Below are positions 36,345 through 44,555 of a stretch of DNA of 49,913 nucleotides, piece after piece. The notes under the pieces are model-generated. The model was not told the DNA's origin, did no database searches, and saw only the letters and a list, made by a program, of their open reading frames with translations. Location: the NCBI RefSeq assembly GCF_005930495.1, contig NZ_SJEX01000031.1, forward strand, positions 1 through 49,913, given 5' to 3'. Each line of letters opens with the position of its first letter. The first letter of the stretch is position 1. Made by a program: the position numbers and the translations under genes. Origin of the DNA: Modestobacter excelsi. Lineage in GTDB: Bacteria; Actinomycetota; Actinomycetes; Mycobacteriales; Geodermatophilaceae.

Positions 36345-37196
36345 GTGAGCGGGCAACTGGAGATGCCGGGCATGCCCCGGCGGCTGTTCTCGGCCACCCC
36401 CAGCAAGCTGGCCACCTACGCCGACTGCCCCCGCCGCTACCGGTTCGCCTACCTGACCCGGCCTACCCCGCCCAAGGGGCCGGCCTGGGCGCACAACACC
36501 GTCGGCGCGGCGGTGCACGCGGCACTGCGCTCGTGGTGGGAGCTGCCCCTGGTCAAGCGCAGCCCGGCCGCGGCCCGGCAGCTGCTGTACGGGGTGTGGT
36601 CGCGCACCGGCTTCCGTGACGAGGAGCAGGCCGACCGGTGGCGGTCGCGGGCCGCGGGCTGGCTCACCGACTACGTGGGCGAGCTCGACCCCGCCGAGGA
36701 GCCGGTGGGCACCGAGCGCACCGTGGGGGCGACCACCGAGCGGCTCGCGTTGTCCGGCCGCATCGACCGCATCGACCAGCGCGGCGACGAGCTGGTGGTC
36801 GTCGACTACAAGACCGGCCGGGTCCCGTCCACCGAGGACGAGGCGCGGGGGTCACCGGCGCTGGCCATCTACGTGCTCGGGGTGCGGCGCACGCTCCGCC
36901 GGGCGTGCAGCCGGGTCGAGCTGCACCACCTGCCCTCCCGCACCGTCGCGGTGTTCGACCACACCGAGAGGTCGCTGGCCAACCACGTCCGCCGGGCCGA
37001 GGACATCGCCGCCGACATCGAGGCGGCGACCGAGGCGCTGGCCGGCGGGGCGGATCCCGACGTCGCCTTCCCACCGGTCACCGGCCAGCAGTGCAGCTGG
37101 TGCGACTTCCGGCCCAGCTGCCCGGCCGGGCAGGCGGCCGCCCCCGCGCGTGAGACCTGGAGCTTCCTGGCCGAGGAGGCCGCGCCCGCCGAGTGA
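36345..37196 (+). CDS. RecB-family exonuclease with iron-sulfur site
   Basis: A 283-aa PD-(D/E)XK nuclease of the Cas4/AddB-like RecB family. Catalytic residues lie in SGRIDRIDQ and VVDYKTG. Cys28 with Cys250, Cys253 and Cys259 (CSWCDFRPSC) should hold a 4Fe-4S cluster. SPSKLATYADCPRRYRFAY-type N-terminus is typical. It is a stand-alone gene with no CRISPR or AddA partner here. GTG at 36345 follows a GGGGGCGG site. Confidence 0.9.
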   Translation: MSGQLEMPGMPRRLFSATPSKLATYADCPRRYRFAYLTRPTPPKGPAWAHNTVGAAVHAALRSWWELPLVKRSPAAARQLLYGVWSRTGFRDEEQADRWRSRAAGWLTDYVGELDPAEEPVGTERTVGATTERLALSGRIDRIDQRGDELVVVDYKTGRVPSTEDEARGSPALAIYVLGVRRTLRRACSRVELHHLPSRTVAVFDHTERSLANHVRRAEDIAADIEAATEALAGGADPDVAFPPVTGQQCSWCDFRPSCPAGQAAAPARETWSFLAEEAAPAE

Positions 37197-37337
37197 GGTG
37201 GCGCGCTGCTGGACTCCACCCCACGCGACGGCGGCCCGTGCCGCCGAGCCGTCAGCTCGACCGCGATGCTCGAGGCCGACCCGGCAGTCATGGCGGGCAC
37301 CGGAGCGGTCCGCCGGACGTCGCCGCCAGGGTGCCGA

Positions 37338-37964
37338 TCAGCCGCCGGTCACGCCCCGCACCGCGAGGGACACCGCGAGGGAGACCATGACCGCGGCGAT
37401 GACCGCGTCGAGCACGCGCCAGGCGGTGGGCCGGGCGAAGACCGGCCGCAGCAGCCGGGCGCCGAAGCCCAGCCCGGTGAACCACAGCGCGCTGCCCAGC
37501 GCCGCCCCGCCCGCGAACCACCAGCGGCGCTCACCGTAGGTCCCGGCGAGCGAGCCGAGCAGCACCACGGTGTCCAGGTACACGTGCGGGTTGAGCCAGG
37601 TCAACGCCAGGGCGGTGGTCAGCGTCGCCACCAGCCCGGCCCGGCGCCCGGCGGCCTCGGTGACCAGGGCGGCCGGCCGCAGTGCCCGGCGGGCGGCCAG
37701 CACCCCGTAGACCAGCAGGAACGCGGCGCCGGCGAAGCAGACGACGGTCAGCACGTCCGGCGCCCGGGTCACCAGGGCGCCGGCGCCGGCGGTCCCGGCC
37801 ACGATGAGGACGGCGTCGGAGAGCAGGCACACCACGACGACCCCGGCGACGTGCTCCAGCCGCAGTCCCTGGCGGAGCACGAAGGCGTTCTGGGCGCCGA
37901 TGGCGACGATGAGCGACAGCCCTAGGCCGAGCCCGGCGGCCGCGGCGAGCAGAGCGGCGGTCAC
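37338..37964 (-). CDS. LysE/ArgO-family amino-acid exporter
   Basis: A 208-aa exporter with six helices. LIVAIGAQNAFVLRQGL (about 18-34) and TWLNPHVYLD (about 122-131) are the family signatures. It would export basic amino acids such as lysine or arginine. The usual divergent LysG/ArgP regulator is missing from the 239-base gap upstream. GTG start at 37964. Confidence 0.92.
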   Translation of the reverse strand: MTAALLAAAAGLGLGLSLIVAIGAQNAFVLRQGLRLEHVAGVVVVCLLSDAVLIVAGTAGAGALVTRAPDVLTVVCFAGAAFLLVYGVLAARRALRPAALVTEAAGRRAGLVATLTTALALTWLNPHVYLDTVVLLGSLAGTYGERRWWFAGGAALGSALWFTGLGFGARLLRPVFARPTAWRVLDAVIAAVMVSLAVSLAVRGVTGG

Positions 37965-38203
37965 CGCACCGACGTCAGGTGGGACCCGGGGCGCATTGCT
38001 GACCGTCGATGCGACCCGCGGGCTGCCGGGAGCACTGCGTGACGCCGGGCGCTGCCCGACCTCGGCACCCGACCCGGTTCAGCCGCTGCCGCCCTGCCCG
38101 GCCGGCTGCTCGCCACGACCCTCGTCACCGCAGCCACACCGACCTCGGTGGACGACCACCGATCAGCCGCATCCCCGTCAGCAGTGCCGGTGGGGCCCGA
38201 CAT

Positions 38204-39076
38204 CTAGGCGCTGAGTGGCTCGGCGTCGGCCACGCGCTCGCGGGCGGCCCGGACGATCGGCGACTCGCGCACCCGGACCGGCACCGCCAGCGCGGCCTGG
38301 CGGAACGCCTTGAGCCCCGCCGTCGCCGCCGTGTCGGTGAGCCCGAACCCGGGCAGGCCGTAGACCTGGCGAGCCCAGCGCGGCAGGGTCGCCGCGCCGA
38401 GCGAGGCCAACGTGCTCCACGCCGGGCGCGCCGGGGTGAGCAGCTGCACCCAGCCCGGCATCGGCGGCACCAGGATGAACCGGGACGCCGCCCGCGCGGC
38501 CGGGGTCACCGCGAGGTGCGCGCGGATCCCGTCGAAGTAGGCGGCCAGCTCCGCGACCGTCGTCGGCACCGAGGACTCCTCGGCGCCGATCAGCACCGCG
38601 GCCACCACCTGCTCGGTGACGTACCGGTCGGCCTCGGCGTCGGTGAGCGGGACGCCGGCCCGGCGCGCGGTGGACAGCAGCGAGTCGACCTCGCAGTTGT
38701 GCACCCACAGCAGCAGGTCGGCGTCGTCGACGGAGTACGACCGCCCGGTGGTCCCCTCGACGGCGGCCTTGCCCCGGTGCATGCCGCGCACCCGCCGCAC
38801 GACCCGCAGCGCGTCGCGCCGGGTGCCGTAGGTCAACGTGGCGACGTACTCCGCGGTGCGGGTGAGCCGCGCCCACGGGTCGGTGGTGAACCCGGTGGAG
38901 AACTGGTGCACGCCGTCCATCGCGACCGGGTGCAGGGCCTGGAGGAGCAGCGCGCGGATGCCACCGACGGAGAAGGCCGGGTCGCTGTGGATCCGCCAGG
39001 TGACGCTGTCGGGGCCGAAGAAGCCGAGCAGGTCCTCCTCGGGCGAGAACTCCTTGATCGACGGGATGGGCCTCAC
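38204..39076 (-). CDS. MpaB/Lcp-like oxygenase family protein (DUF2236)
   Basis: A 290-aa helical protein of the DUF2236 family, which includes latex-clearing heme oxygenases and fungal MpaB. DSVTWRIHSDPAFSVGG, ALHPVAMDGVHQFS and LLLWVHNCEVDS carry the conserved Arg/His/Asp. Natural substrate unknown. GTG at 39076 overlaps the stop of the upstream hydrolase (GTGA), so both are one operon and may act in one pathway. Confidence 0.85.
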   Translation of the reverse strand: MRPIPSIKEFSPEEDLLGFFGPDSVTWRIHSDPAFSVGGIRALLLQALHPVAMDGVHQFSTGFTTDPWARLTRTAEYVATLTYGTRRDALRVVRRVRGMHRGKAAVEGTTGRSYSVDDADLLLWVHNCEVDSLLSTARRAGVPLTDAEADRYVTEQVVAAVLIGAEESSVPTTVAELAAYFDGIRAHLAVTPAARAASRFILVPPMPGWVQLLTPARPAWSTLASLGAATLPRWARQVYGLPGFGLTDTAATAGLKAFRQAALAVPVRVRESPIVRAARERVADAEPLSA

Positions 39077-40005
39077 CGGACGGCCTCGGCCCGGTCGTCG
39101 GCCGCCGCGGCGCCGGCTCCCGGGTCGGACCAGAAGGACAGGAGGACCGCACACGTGCGGGCCGGGTTCTCGATGGCGGGGGAGTGCACCGCCTGCCGGA
39201 TCACCTCGTGCCGGGCCCCGAGCCGCTGCGCCATGTCGGTCTGGGCGGCGGGGCTCCACGCGTCGTCGGCTATCCCGTGGGCGACCAGCACCGGAACCCC
39301 GGTGGCGGCGAGCTCCGCCACCCGGTCGGGTTCGGTGAGCAGCGCGTCGGCCATGCCGCGCAGGCCCGCGGCGCTGTTGGCCAGGAAGCGCTCGCGCAGG
39401 AACTCCTGGGTCGGCGCCGGCACCGCCTGGGCGCGGGGGTCGGTCATCGCGAGCTGCTCGAGGGTGTCGTTGACCAGCTGCACCCCGCCGGCGTCCAGCA
39501 GCGGTCCGAGGTGCTCGAGCAGCTCCGCGCGTGGGCCGGTCAGGTACGCCGGTCCGCTGCCGAGCAGGGTCAGCGAGGCGAAGAGCCCGGGCTCGGCCAG
39601 CACCGCGGCGCGGGCGACGAGGCCGCCGAAGCTGTGCCCGAGCAGGTGCAGCGGGCCGGGGGACTCGGCGCGCAGCTGACGGGCGACCGTGCGGACGTCG
39701 GCGGCCAGCTCGGCGACGGAGTACTCCGCCGGGTCGTCGGGACCGGGCGACTCGTACTGGCCGCGCTGGTCGATCGCGACGGCCCGCAACCCGGCGGCGG
39801 CGATCGGTGCGAGCAACGAGGCGAAGTCCTCCTTGCTGCCGGTGAAGCCGGCGACCAGCAGGACCGTGCCCCCGTCGGCGGTGCCGGTGTCCAGGGCCGC
39901 CAGCGGACCGGCGCGCCCGGGGACCGTGACCCGGGCGGCGTCGTGGGCCGCGAGCTGGCGGAGGTCGTCGGGGGCGGTGTGCTCGGAGCCACCAGGCAGG
40001 ACCAT
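39073..40005 (-). CDS. Alpha/beta hydrolase
   Basis: A 310-aa alpha/beta-hydrolase. VAGFTGSKED is the oxyanion strand, LLGHSFGGLV the nucleophile elbow (Ser125), VLVAHGIADDAW carries the acid and AVHSPAIENP the His. Probably esterase or epoxide-hydrolase-like. ATG at 40005. Co-transcribed with the MpaB-like gene. Confidence 0.88.
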   Translation of the reverse strand: MVLPGGSEHTAPDDLRQLAAHDAARVTVPGRAGPLAALDTGTADGGTVLLVAGFTGSKEDFASLLAPIAAAGLRAVAIDQRGQYESPGPDDPAEYSVAELAADVRTVARQLRAESPGPLHLLGHSFGGLVARAAVLAEPGLFASLTLLGSGPAYLTGPRAELLEHLGPLLDAGGVQLVNDTLEQLAMTDPRAQAVPAPTQEFLRERFLANSAAGLRGMADALLTEPDRVAELAATGVPVLVAHGIADDAWSPAAQTDMAQRLGARHEVIRQAVHSPAIENPARTCAVLLSFWSDPGAGAAAADDRAEAVR

Positions 40006-40053
40006 GCCCCGAGTGTGCCCTGCACTTCGGTCGTGCGCCGCCGATCCCTCGGG

Positions 40054-41277
40054 TCAGCGGTAGCCGAGGACCTCGTCGGCGGTCGCGTACACCACGACCG
40101 GGCCGACGACGGAGGTGCGGCCACCGACGGGGAGGGGGTCGTCGGTGCGGGACCGGCCGACCTCGAGTCCGTCGGCCAGCGAGCGCTGCACGAAGGCGCC
40201 GTCCTCGGGCACGGTCACGGTGTCGCCGGCCTCGCCGGCCGAGGGCAGCCCGACCGCGGGGACCGACCAGCGCTGCAGGCCGGTGGCCTGGTCCAGCGCG
40301 TAGACGGTGCCCCGCGCCCAGAGCAGTGCGACGTCGCCGACGCCCGCCTGCTGGAGGGGTTCGCTGCCGGGGTCCTGCCCGGCGGGCAGGGCCGGGAGCG
40401 GGAGCTCGGTGAGCAGCGAGCCGTCAGCGGGGGAGAGCACCTGCACCCGGTCGCCGACGACGACGTCCACCAGCCGGTCTGCCCCGGCGAGCCGGGCGGT
40501 GCCGCCGTCGGTCGTGATGTCCCGGCTCCAGACGGCGTTGCCACCGAAGGCGTCGAACAGGGACACCTGCAGGGTGTCCGCGCCCGTGCAGCGCTGCAGC
40601 ACGACGACGCCGGTGCTCCCGGCGTCCGAGCCCACCAGCCGGCACCCGGTGGGTGCCGCGTAGCGCCACCGGGTGTTGTTGCCGGTCGGGTCGAGGGTGA
40701 CGATGCCGGTCGGACTGCTGGCCAGCAGGACCTGGTCGGTGCTGGTCAGGTCGACGTCGGTGCGGTAGCGCACGTTGCGGGTCCAGTCGCGGACCCCGGT
40801 GGCGGCGGCGAACGCGACCGCCTCGTTGCACCGGCTGGTGGTCCGGAAGACGGCGATGACCACGCCGTCCACCGCGGTGGCGTCGCAGAGCCGCGCGTTG
40901 CTGCGCCGGTAGTGCCAGGCCTCGGCGCCCGAGGCGGCGTCGACCATGGCCAGCCCGTGCTCGTCGGTGACCAGCACCCGGCCGACCTCCACCACCCGTC
41001 GCGGGGCCGGCCCGGTGGCCGAGGACCACGCCTGCGTGACCGTCGCGGCCGGCGTCCCGTCCGGGACGGTCACCGCGCTCGCCGTGGTGCTCGAGGTGGC
41101 CGCGGCGTCGGAGGTGCGCCACAGCAACACGGCGACGGCGGCCACCACGAGGGTGACCGCCGTCCACACCCAGACCCGCAGGGGCGGGCGTCGCATCTCG
41201 GTGACGTGCTGGAACGGCCTGCCTTCAGGGGCCCGCTCCGAGCGGAGCGAGGGGTGGGGGGAAGGCTGGTCGTCCAT
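40054..41277 (-). CDS. Membrane-anchored PQQ-type beta-propeller protein
   Basis: A 407-aa protein with an N-terminal helix (about 35-53) and an extracytoplasmic beta-propeller with repeated AxxxxGxxxW blades (GAEAWHYRR, GVRDWTRNV, NNTRWRYAA, GNAVWSRDI, GLQRWSVPA). No quinoprotein active site can be shown. Mycobacteria carry a similar gene next to rhlE. Its ATG directly follows the rhlE stop with no gap, so translation may be coupled. Confidence 0.85.
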   Translation of the reverse strand: MDDQPSPHPSLRSERAPEGRPFQHVTEMRRPPLRVWVWTAVTLVVAAVAVLLWRTSDAAATSSTTASAVTVPDGTPAATVTQAWSSATGPAPRRVVEVGRVLVTDEHGLAMVDAASGAEAWHYRRSNARLCDATAVDGVVIAVFRTTSRCNEAVAFAAATGVRDWTRNVRYRTDVDLTSTDQVLLASSPTGIVTLDPTGNNTRWRYAAPTGCRLVGSDAGSTGVVVLQRCTGADTLQVSLFDAFGGNAVWSRDITTDGGTARLAGADRLVDVVVGDRVQVLSPADGSLLTELPLPALPAGQDPGSEPLQQAGVGDVALLWARGTVYALDQATGLQRWSVPAVGLPSAGEAGDTVTVPEDGAFVQRSLADGLEVGRSRTDDPLPVGGRTSVVGPVVVYATADEVLGYR

Positions 41278-42984
41278 CTAGGCCGCGGACTCGGACCCGC
41301 CGCCGTTGCCGCCCCGACCGCCACGCCGGCGCCGGCGACGCGGACGGCCGCTGCCGCCCTCACCGGGCTCGCCACCGGCCACCGCCGGTGCGGGGGTGTC
41401 GCCCGCCGGGGCGTCGCCGCCCAGCGCCGCAGCGGCACCCTCGGCGGCAGCGCCGCTGCCCCGGGTGCGCTGCCGCGGGCGGCTCTTGCGCGGACCGGCC
41501 GAGGGCTGCTCCTCGTCGGCGCGGGCGGCGTCCCGGCCGGGGCCGGAGTGGCTGCCGCCCGAGTGCCCGCTGCCGGTGCGCTGCCGCTTGCCGGTCTCGC
41601 CGAGGTCCTCGAGGGTCTCGGCGCCCAGGCCCTCGCGGGTGCGCTGGGAGCGGGGCAGCCGGCCGGTCGCCGTCGTCGGCACGTCGAGGTCGGTGTAGAC
41701 CCACGGCGACGTCGAGTACGTCTCCGGCGGGTCGGCGAAGTCCAGGTCGAGCGCCTTGTTGATCAGCTGCCAGCGGGGGATGTCGTCCCAGTCGACGAGG
41801 GTCACCGCGACGCCGGTGCTGCCGGCCCGGCCGGTGCGGCCGATCCGGTGCACGTAGGTCTTCTCGTCCTCGGGGCACTGGTAGTTCACGACGTGGCTGA
41901 CGCCGGTGACGTCGATGCCGCGGGCGGCGACGTCGGTGGCGACCAGGACGTCGACCTTGCCGGCGCGGAACGCGCGCAGCGCCTGCTCACGGGCGCCCTG
42001 GCCGAGGTCACCGTGCACGGCGGCGGCGGCGAAGCCGCGCTCCACCAGGTCGTCGGCGACCTTCTGCGCAGTGCGCTTGGTCCGGCAGAAGACCATCACC
42101 AGGCCGCGGTCGCGGGACTGCAGCACCCGGGACAGCAGTTCCGGCTTGTCCAGGTTGTGCGCCCGGTAGATGAACTGGGTGGTCTGCGGGACCGTCGAGC
42201 CCTCGTCGTTGCCGTGCGCCCGGATGTGCGTGGGCTGGGTCATGAACGACCGGGACAGCGTGACGATCGGCCCGGGCATCGTCGCGGAGAACAGCATGGT
42301 CTGCCGCTTGTCCGGGACCATCGCCAGGATCCGCTCGATGTCGGGCAGGAAGCCGAGGTCGAGCATCTCGTCGGCCTCGTCCAGCACGAGGACCTTGACC
42401 TTCCCCAGGATCAGGTGACCCTGCTGGGCCAGGTCGAGCAGCCGGCCGGGAGTGCCGACGACGATCTCGACACCGGCCTGCAGCGAGGAGACCTGCGGCT
42501 CGAACGCGCGGCCGCCGTAGATGGCCTGCACCCGGATGCCGCGCTTGGCGCCGGCCGCAGCCAGGTCGCGGGAGACCTGCACGCACAGCTCACGGGTCGG
42601 GACGACGACCAGCGCCTGCGGGACACCGTCGCCGCCCTCGGCCGGCGGGATGACGCGCTGCAGCATCGGGACGCCGAAGCCGAGGGTCTTGCCGGTGCCG
42701 GTGCGGGCCTGGCCGATGAGGTCGTGGCCGGCCAGCGCGAGCGGGAGGGTCAGCTCCTGGATGGCGAAGGTGCGGGTGATCCCGACCTCGGCCAGCGCAG
42801 CGATGACGTCGGGGTGCACGTCGAAGTCGCTGAACAGCGGGCTGTCGGGGGCGACGGGCGCCCCGCCCAGCTCCTCGACCTGCTGCTCGAGCTCCTCGGG
42901 AGCCGGAGCGCCGGTCTCGGCGTGCTCCAGCTCGGGAGCGGGGATCGTGCTGCTGTCGACGGGGGTGTTCTCGGTGGAGGTCAG
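41278..42984 (-). CDS. rhlE: DEAD-box RNA helicase RhlE, apparent CTG start
   Basis: A 568-aa helicase: Q motif TFAIQ, Walker A ARTGTGKT (Lys99), DEAD (202-205), SAT, HRIGRTGRAG, and a basic Arg/Gly tail. The first ATG/GTG/TTG in frame is GTG at 42819, which would delete the conserved FSDFDVHPD upstream element of the Q motif. The frame stays open to 43040, and from CTG at 42984 the protein reads (M)TSTENTPVDSS, a typical N-terminus. RNA helicase for ribosome assembly or mRNA decay in the cold. Confidence 0.88.
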   Translation of the reverse strand: MTSTENTPVDSSTIPAPELEHAETGAPAPEELEQQVEELGGAPVAPDSPLFSDFDVHPDVIAALAEVGITRTFAIQELTLPLALAGHDLIGQARTGTGKTLGFGVPMLQRVIPPAEGGDGVPQALVVVPTRELCVQVSRDLAAAGAKRGIRVQAIYGGRAFEPQVSSLQAGVEIVVGTPGRLLDLAQQGHLILGKVKVLVLDEADEMLDLGFLPDIERILAMVPDKRQTMLFSATMPGPIVTLSRSFMTQPTHIRAHGNDEGSTVPQTTQFIYRAHNLDKPELLSRVLQSRDRGLVMVFCRTKRTAQKVADDLVERGFAAAAVHGDLGQGAREQALRAFRAGKVDVLVATDVAARGIDVTGVSHVVNYQCPEDEKTYVHRIGRTGRAGSTGVAVTLVDWDDIPRWQLINKALDLDFADPPETYSTSPWVYTDLDVPTTATGRLPRSQRTREGLGAETLEDLGETGKRQRTGSGHSGGSHSGPGRDAARADEEQPSAGPRKSRPRQRTRGSGAAAEGAAAALGGDAPAGDTPAPAVAGGEPGEGGSGRPRRRRRRGGRGGNGGGSESAA

Positions 42985-43246
42985 TTCTCTCGCCTCGGTC
43001 TGGTGGGGGACCGGTCGCGGCGCCGGTGCGCGAGCTCAGGAGCTCGCGCGTTGCCCGGCGGTGCTCTGCGGTCCCGGGGTCGGTTCCGGGATGTTCGATC
43101 CAAGCGCCGACGCGGCCAGCAGACCGGGCGTCGAGTGCAGACTGCCCGGGAGACGGCCCTCGGAGGGCCGGTCTCGAGGAGATCCAGCGGTCATCAGCGC
43201 ACAGGGGATTGCTCTCGGTGAACGGACCTGGCGGCCCGCCGGTCCC
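42985..43246 (-). other. Long structured leader of rhlE
   Basis: About 255 bases of untranslated leader precede the CTG. It contains the inverted repeats GCGCGAGCTC/GAGCTCGCGC (43028-43049, two-base centre) and GGCCCTC/GAGGGCC flanked by GAGAC/GTCTC (43150-43175). A 70-codon frame (ATG 43248 to 43036) overlaps it but looks non-coding. Such leaders on cold-shock helicases often regulate expression. Confidence 0.5.
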
Positions 43247-43273
43247 ATCCTAGCCCGGGCAGCCCGTTAGCCT
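43247..43273. promoter_or_regulatory. Divergent promoters of rhlE and the ferritin-like gene
   Basis: Minus-strand TAGGAT (43247-43252) for rhlE and plus-strand TAGCCT (43268-43273) for the ferritin-like gene lie 15 bases apart. A CCCGTG-A-CACGGG palindrome (43285-43297) lies just inside the rightward transcript. Confidence 0.5.
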
Positions 43274-43352
43274 CGCTCAGCCGCCCCGTGACACGGGCTG
43301 TGGACGCAGCGGTCCGCGGCCGCGGGGCGCAGGGCACGAGGAGGGGGAGCGC

Positions 43353-44015
43353 GTGACCGCGGTCGACGAGGGAACCGGACACCGGGCGGTCATCGAGCTG
43401 CTGGGGGTCCTCGCCTACGCCGAGCTCACCGCCTTCGACCGGTTGGCCGAGGACGCCCGGCTGGCGCCGACCCTGGACGGCCGGGCCGCGCTCGCCCGGA
43501 TGGCGGCCGCCGAGATCGCCCACCACGAGCGGGTCTCCGCACGGCTGCGCGAGCTCGGTGCCGACGTCACCGCGGCGATGACCCCGTTCGTCGCCGCCCT
43601 CGACGCCTTCCACGACGGCACCCGGGCGAGCACCTGGCTGGAGGGCCTGGTCAAGGCCTACGTGGGCGACGCGCTGGCCGCCGACTTCTACCGCGAGGTC
43701 GCGGCCTTCCTCCCGCAGCCGGACCGGGCGCTGGTCGAGGAGGTGCTCGCCGACACCGGGCACGCGGACTTCGCCCTCCGTGAGGTGCGCGCCGCGATCG
43801 CCGCCGACCCCAAGGTCGCCGGCCGGCTCGCGCTGTGGGCGCGCCGGCTGGTCGGTGAGGCGCTCACCCAGTCGCAGGCGGTCATCGCCGAGCACGACGA
43901 GCTGGCCGAGCTCATCATCGCCGGGACCGGGGACCTGGCCGGGGTGAGCGAGCTGCTCGGCCGGATCACCACCGCGCACTCGGTCCGCATGCGGGCGCTG
44001 GGGCTGAATCCGTGA
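43353..44015 (+). CDS. Ferritin-like fold protein (MiaE-type)
   Basis: A 220-aa four-helix protein. EIAHHERV and DTGHADFALREV supply Glu/His ligands of a di-iron site like that of MiaE tRNA hydroxylase and related ferritin-like proteins. Mycobacteria carry the same gene divergent from rhlE. GTG start with GAGGAGGGGGAG just upstream. The substrate is unknown. Confidence 0.85.
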   Translation: MTAVDEGTGHRAVIELLGVLAYAELTAFDRLAEDARLAPTLDGRAALARMAAAEIAHHERVSARLRELGADVTAAMTPFVAALDAFHDGTRASTWLEGLVKAYVGDALAADFYREVAAFLPQPDRALVEEVLADTGHADFALREVRAAIAADPKVAGRLALWARRLVGEALTQSQAVIAEHDELAELIIAGTGDLAGVSELLGRITTAHSVRMRALGLNP

Positions 44016-44050
44016 CACTGCGATCCTGACGGATCGCACCGCGGCCAGGA
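44012..44050 (+). repeat. GYGATCC hairpin element behind the ferritin-like gene
   Basis: Starts at the stop codon: TGACACT, then GCGATCC (44020-44026), loop TGAC, GGATCGC (44031-44037), then ACCGCGGCCAGG. The same element with arms GTGATCC/GGATCAC follows the DUF3152 gene twice. Confidence 0.65.
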
Positions 44051-44086
44051 GCCGTACCCCTGACCGATGAGCCGTTGCGCTTCCGG

Positions 44087-44157
44087 CGTCCCCGGCTGGG
44101 TGCTCGGGTTGCTCGGCGTCCCCGGCTCGTGCCCGCGATGACTCGTCGTCCCCGGCT
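44087..44157. repeat. Three CGTCCCCGGCT units, 30-base period
   Basis: Exact 11-mers at 44087-44097, 44117-44127 and 44147-44157. Spacers differ. It lies in the non-coding gap between the ferritin-like gene and the terminator. Confidence 0.6.
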
Positions 44158-44167
44158 CACGGAACGT

Positions 44168-44205
44168 CGACAGGGCGCCACCGCATGCGCGGTGACGCCC
44201 TGTCG
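44168..44205. terminator. Bidirectional hairpin between ferritin-like and DUF3107 genes
   Basis: CGACAGGGCG-C-CACCGC (44168-44184), loop ATGC, GCGGTG-A-CGCCCTGTCG (44189-44205): 16 pairs with one mismatch. It ends both convergent transcripts. The 209-base gap holds no gene. Confidence 0.8.
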
Positions 44206-44224
44206 AGCTCTGCCTGGTGCCGGC

Positions 44225-44455
44225 TCAGCCGGCGATGAAGCCCACGCGCCGCGAGTCGGCCTCGGCGATCTCGACGTAGGCGATCCGGTCGGTCGGGACG
44301 ACGATGCGGCGGCCGCGCTCGTCGACCAGCGTGAGCAGGCCGTCCTTCGACCCGGTCATGGCCTTGGACACCTCGGCCGCGATCTCGTCCGGGGTCTTGG
44401 GGCTGTCGATGACCAGCTCACGGGGGGAGTGTTGGACACCGATCTTTACTTCCAC
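44225..44455 (-). CDS. DUF3107 family protein
   Basis: A 76-aa protein, VEVKIGVQHSPRELVIDS at the start and DRIAYVEIAEADSRRVGF at the end, matching a small actinobacterial family (TB9.4 in mycobacteria, from memory). Function unknown. GTG at 44455 has AGGAGG nine bases upstream, deciding it over a longer frame. TetR lies 100 bases upstream in the same direction. Confidence 0.88.
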   Translation of the reverse strand: MEVKIGVQHSPRELVIDSPKTPDEIAAEVSKAMTGSKDGLLTLVDERGRRIVVPTDRIAYVEIAEADSRRVGFIAG

Positions 44456-44492
44456 GCGGGGATGCCTCCTCAGGTCGGACTGCCGAGCACCC

Positions 44493-44498
44493 ACGCTA
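44493..44498 (-). promoter_or_regulatory. -10 box of the DUF3107 gene
   Basis: TAGCGT on the minus strand, 37 bases before the GTG. Confidence 0.45.
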
Positions 44499-44555
44499 GT
44501 CCAGCCCCGCGAACCGGAGCCGGGCCAGCAGGTGCGCCGACAGCGAACGCGCTCG

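Noticed and set aside
36345..37196. Cas4 of a CRISPR system
   Set aside because: Shares the RecB fold and cysteines but stands alone with no cas1/cas2 or array.
37961..38203. 80-codon minus frame between LysE and MpaB-like genes
   Set aside because: Arg/Ser/Ala-rich, no ribosome site and no family resemblance. I also looked for a LysG/ArgP remnant in this 239-base gap and saw none.
39184..43221. 1345-codon plus frame opposite hydrolase, propeller and rhlE genes
   Set aside because: Low-complexity antisense frame spanning several real genes, no recognisable domain.
43036..43248. 70-codon leader frame upstream of rhlE
   Set aside because: Its ATG overlaps the -10 box region, so the transcript likely starts after it; composition looks non-coding.
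44087..44157. CRISPR-like repeats
   Set aside because: Only three 11-base units with 19-base spacers and no cas genes.
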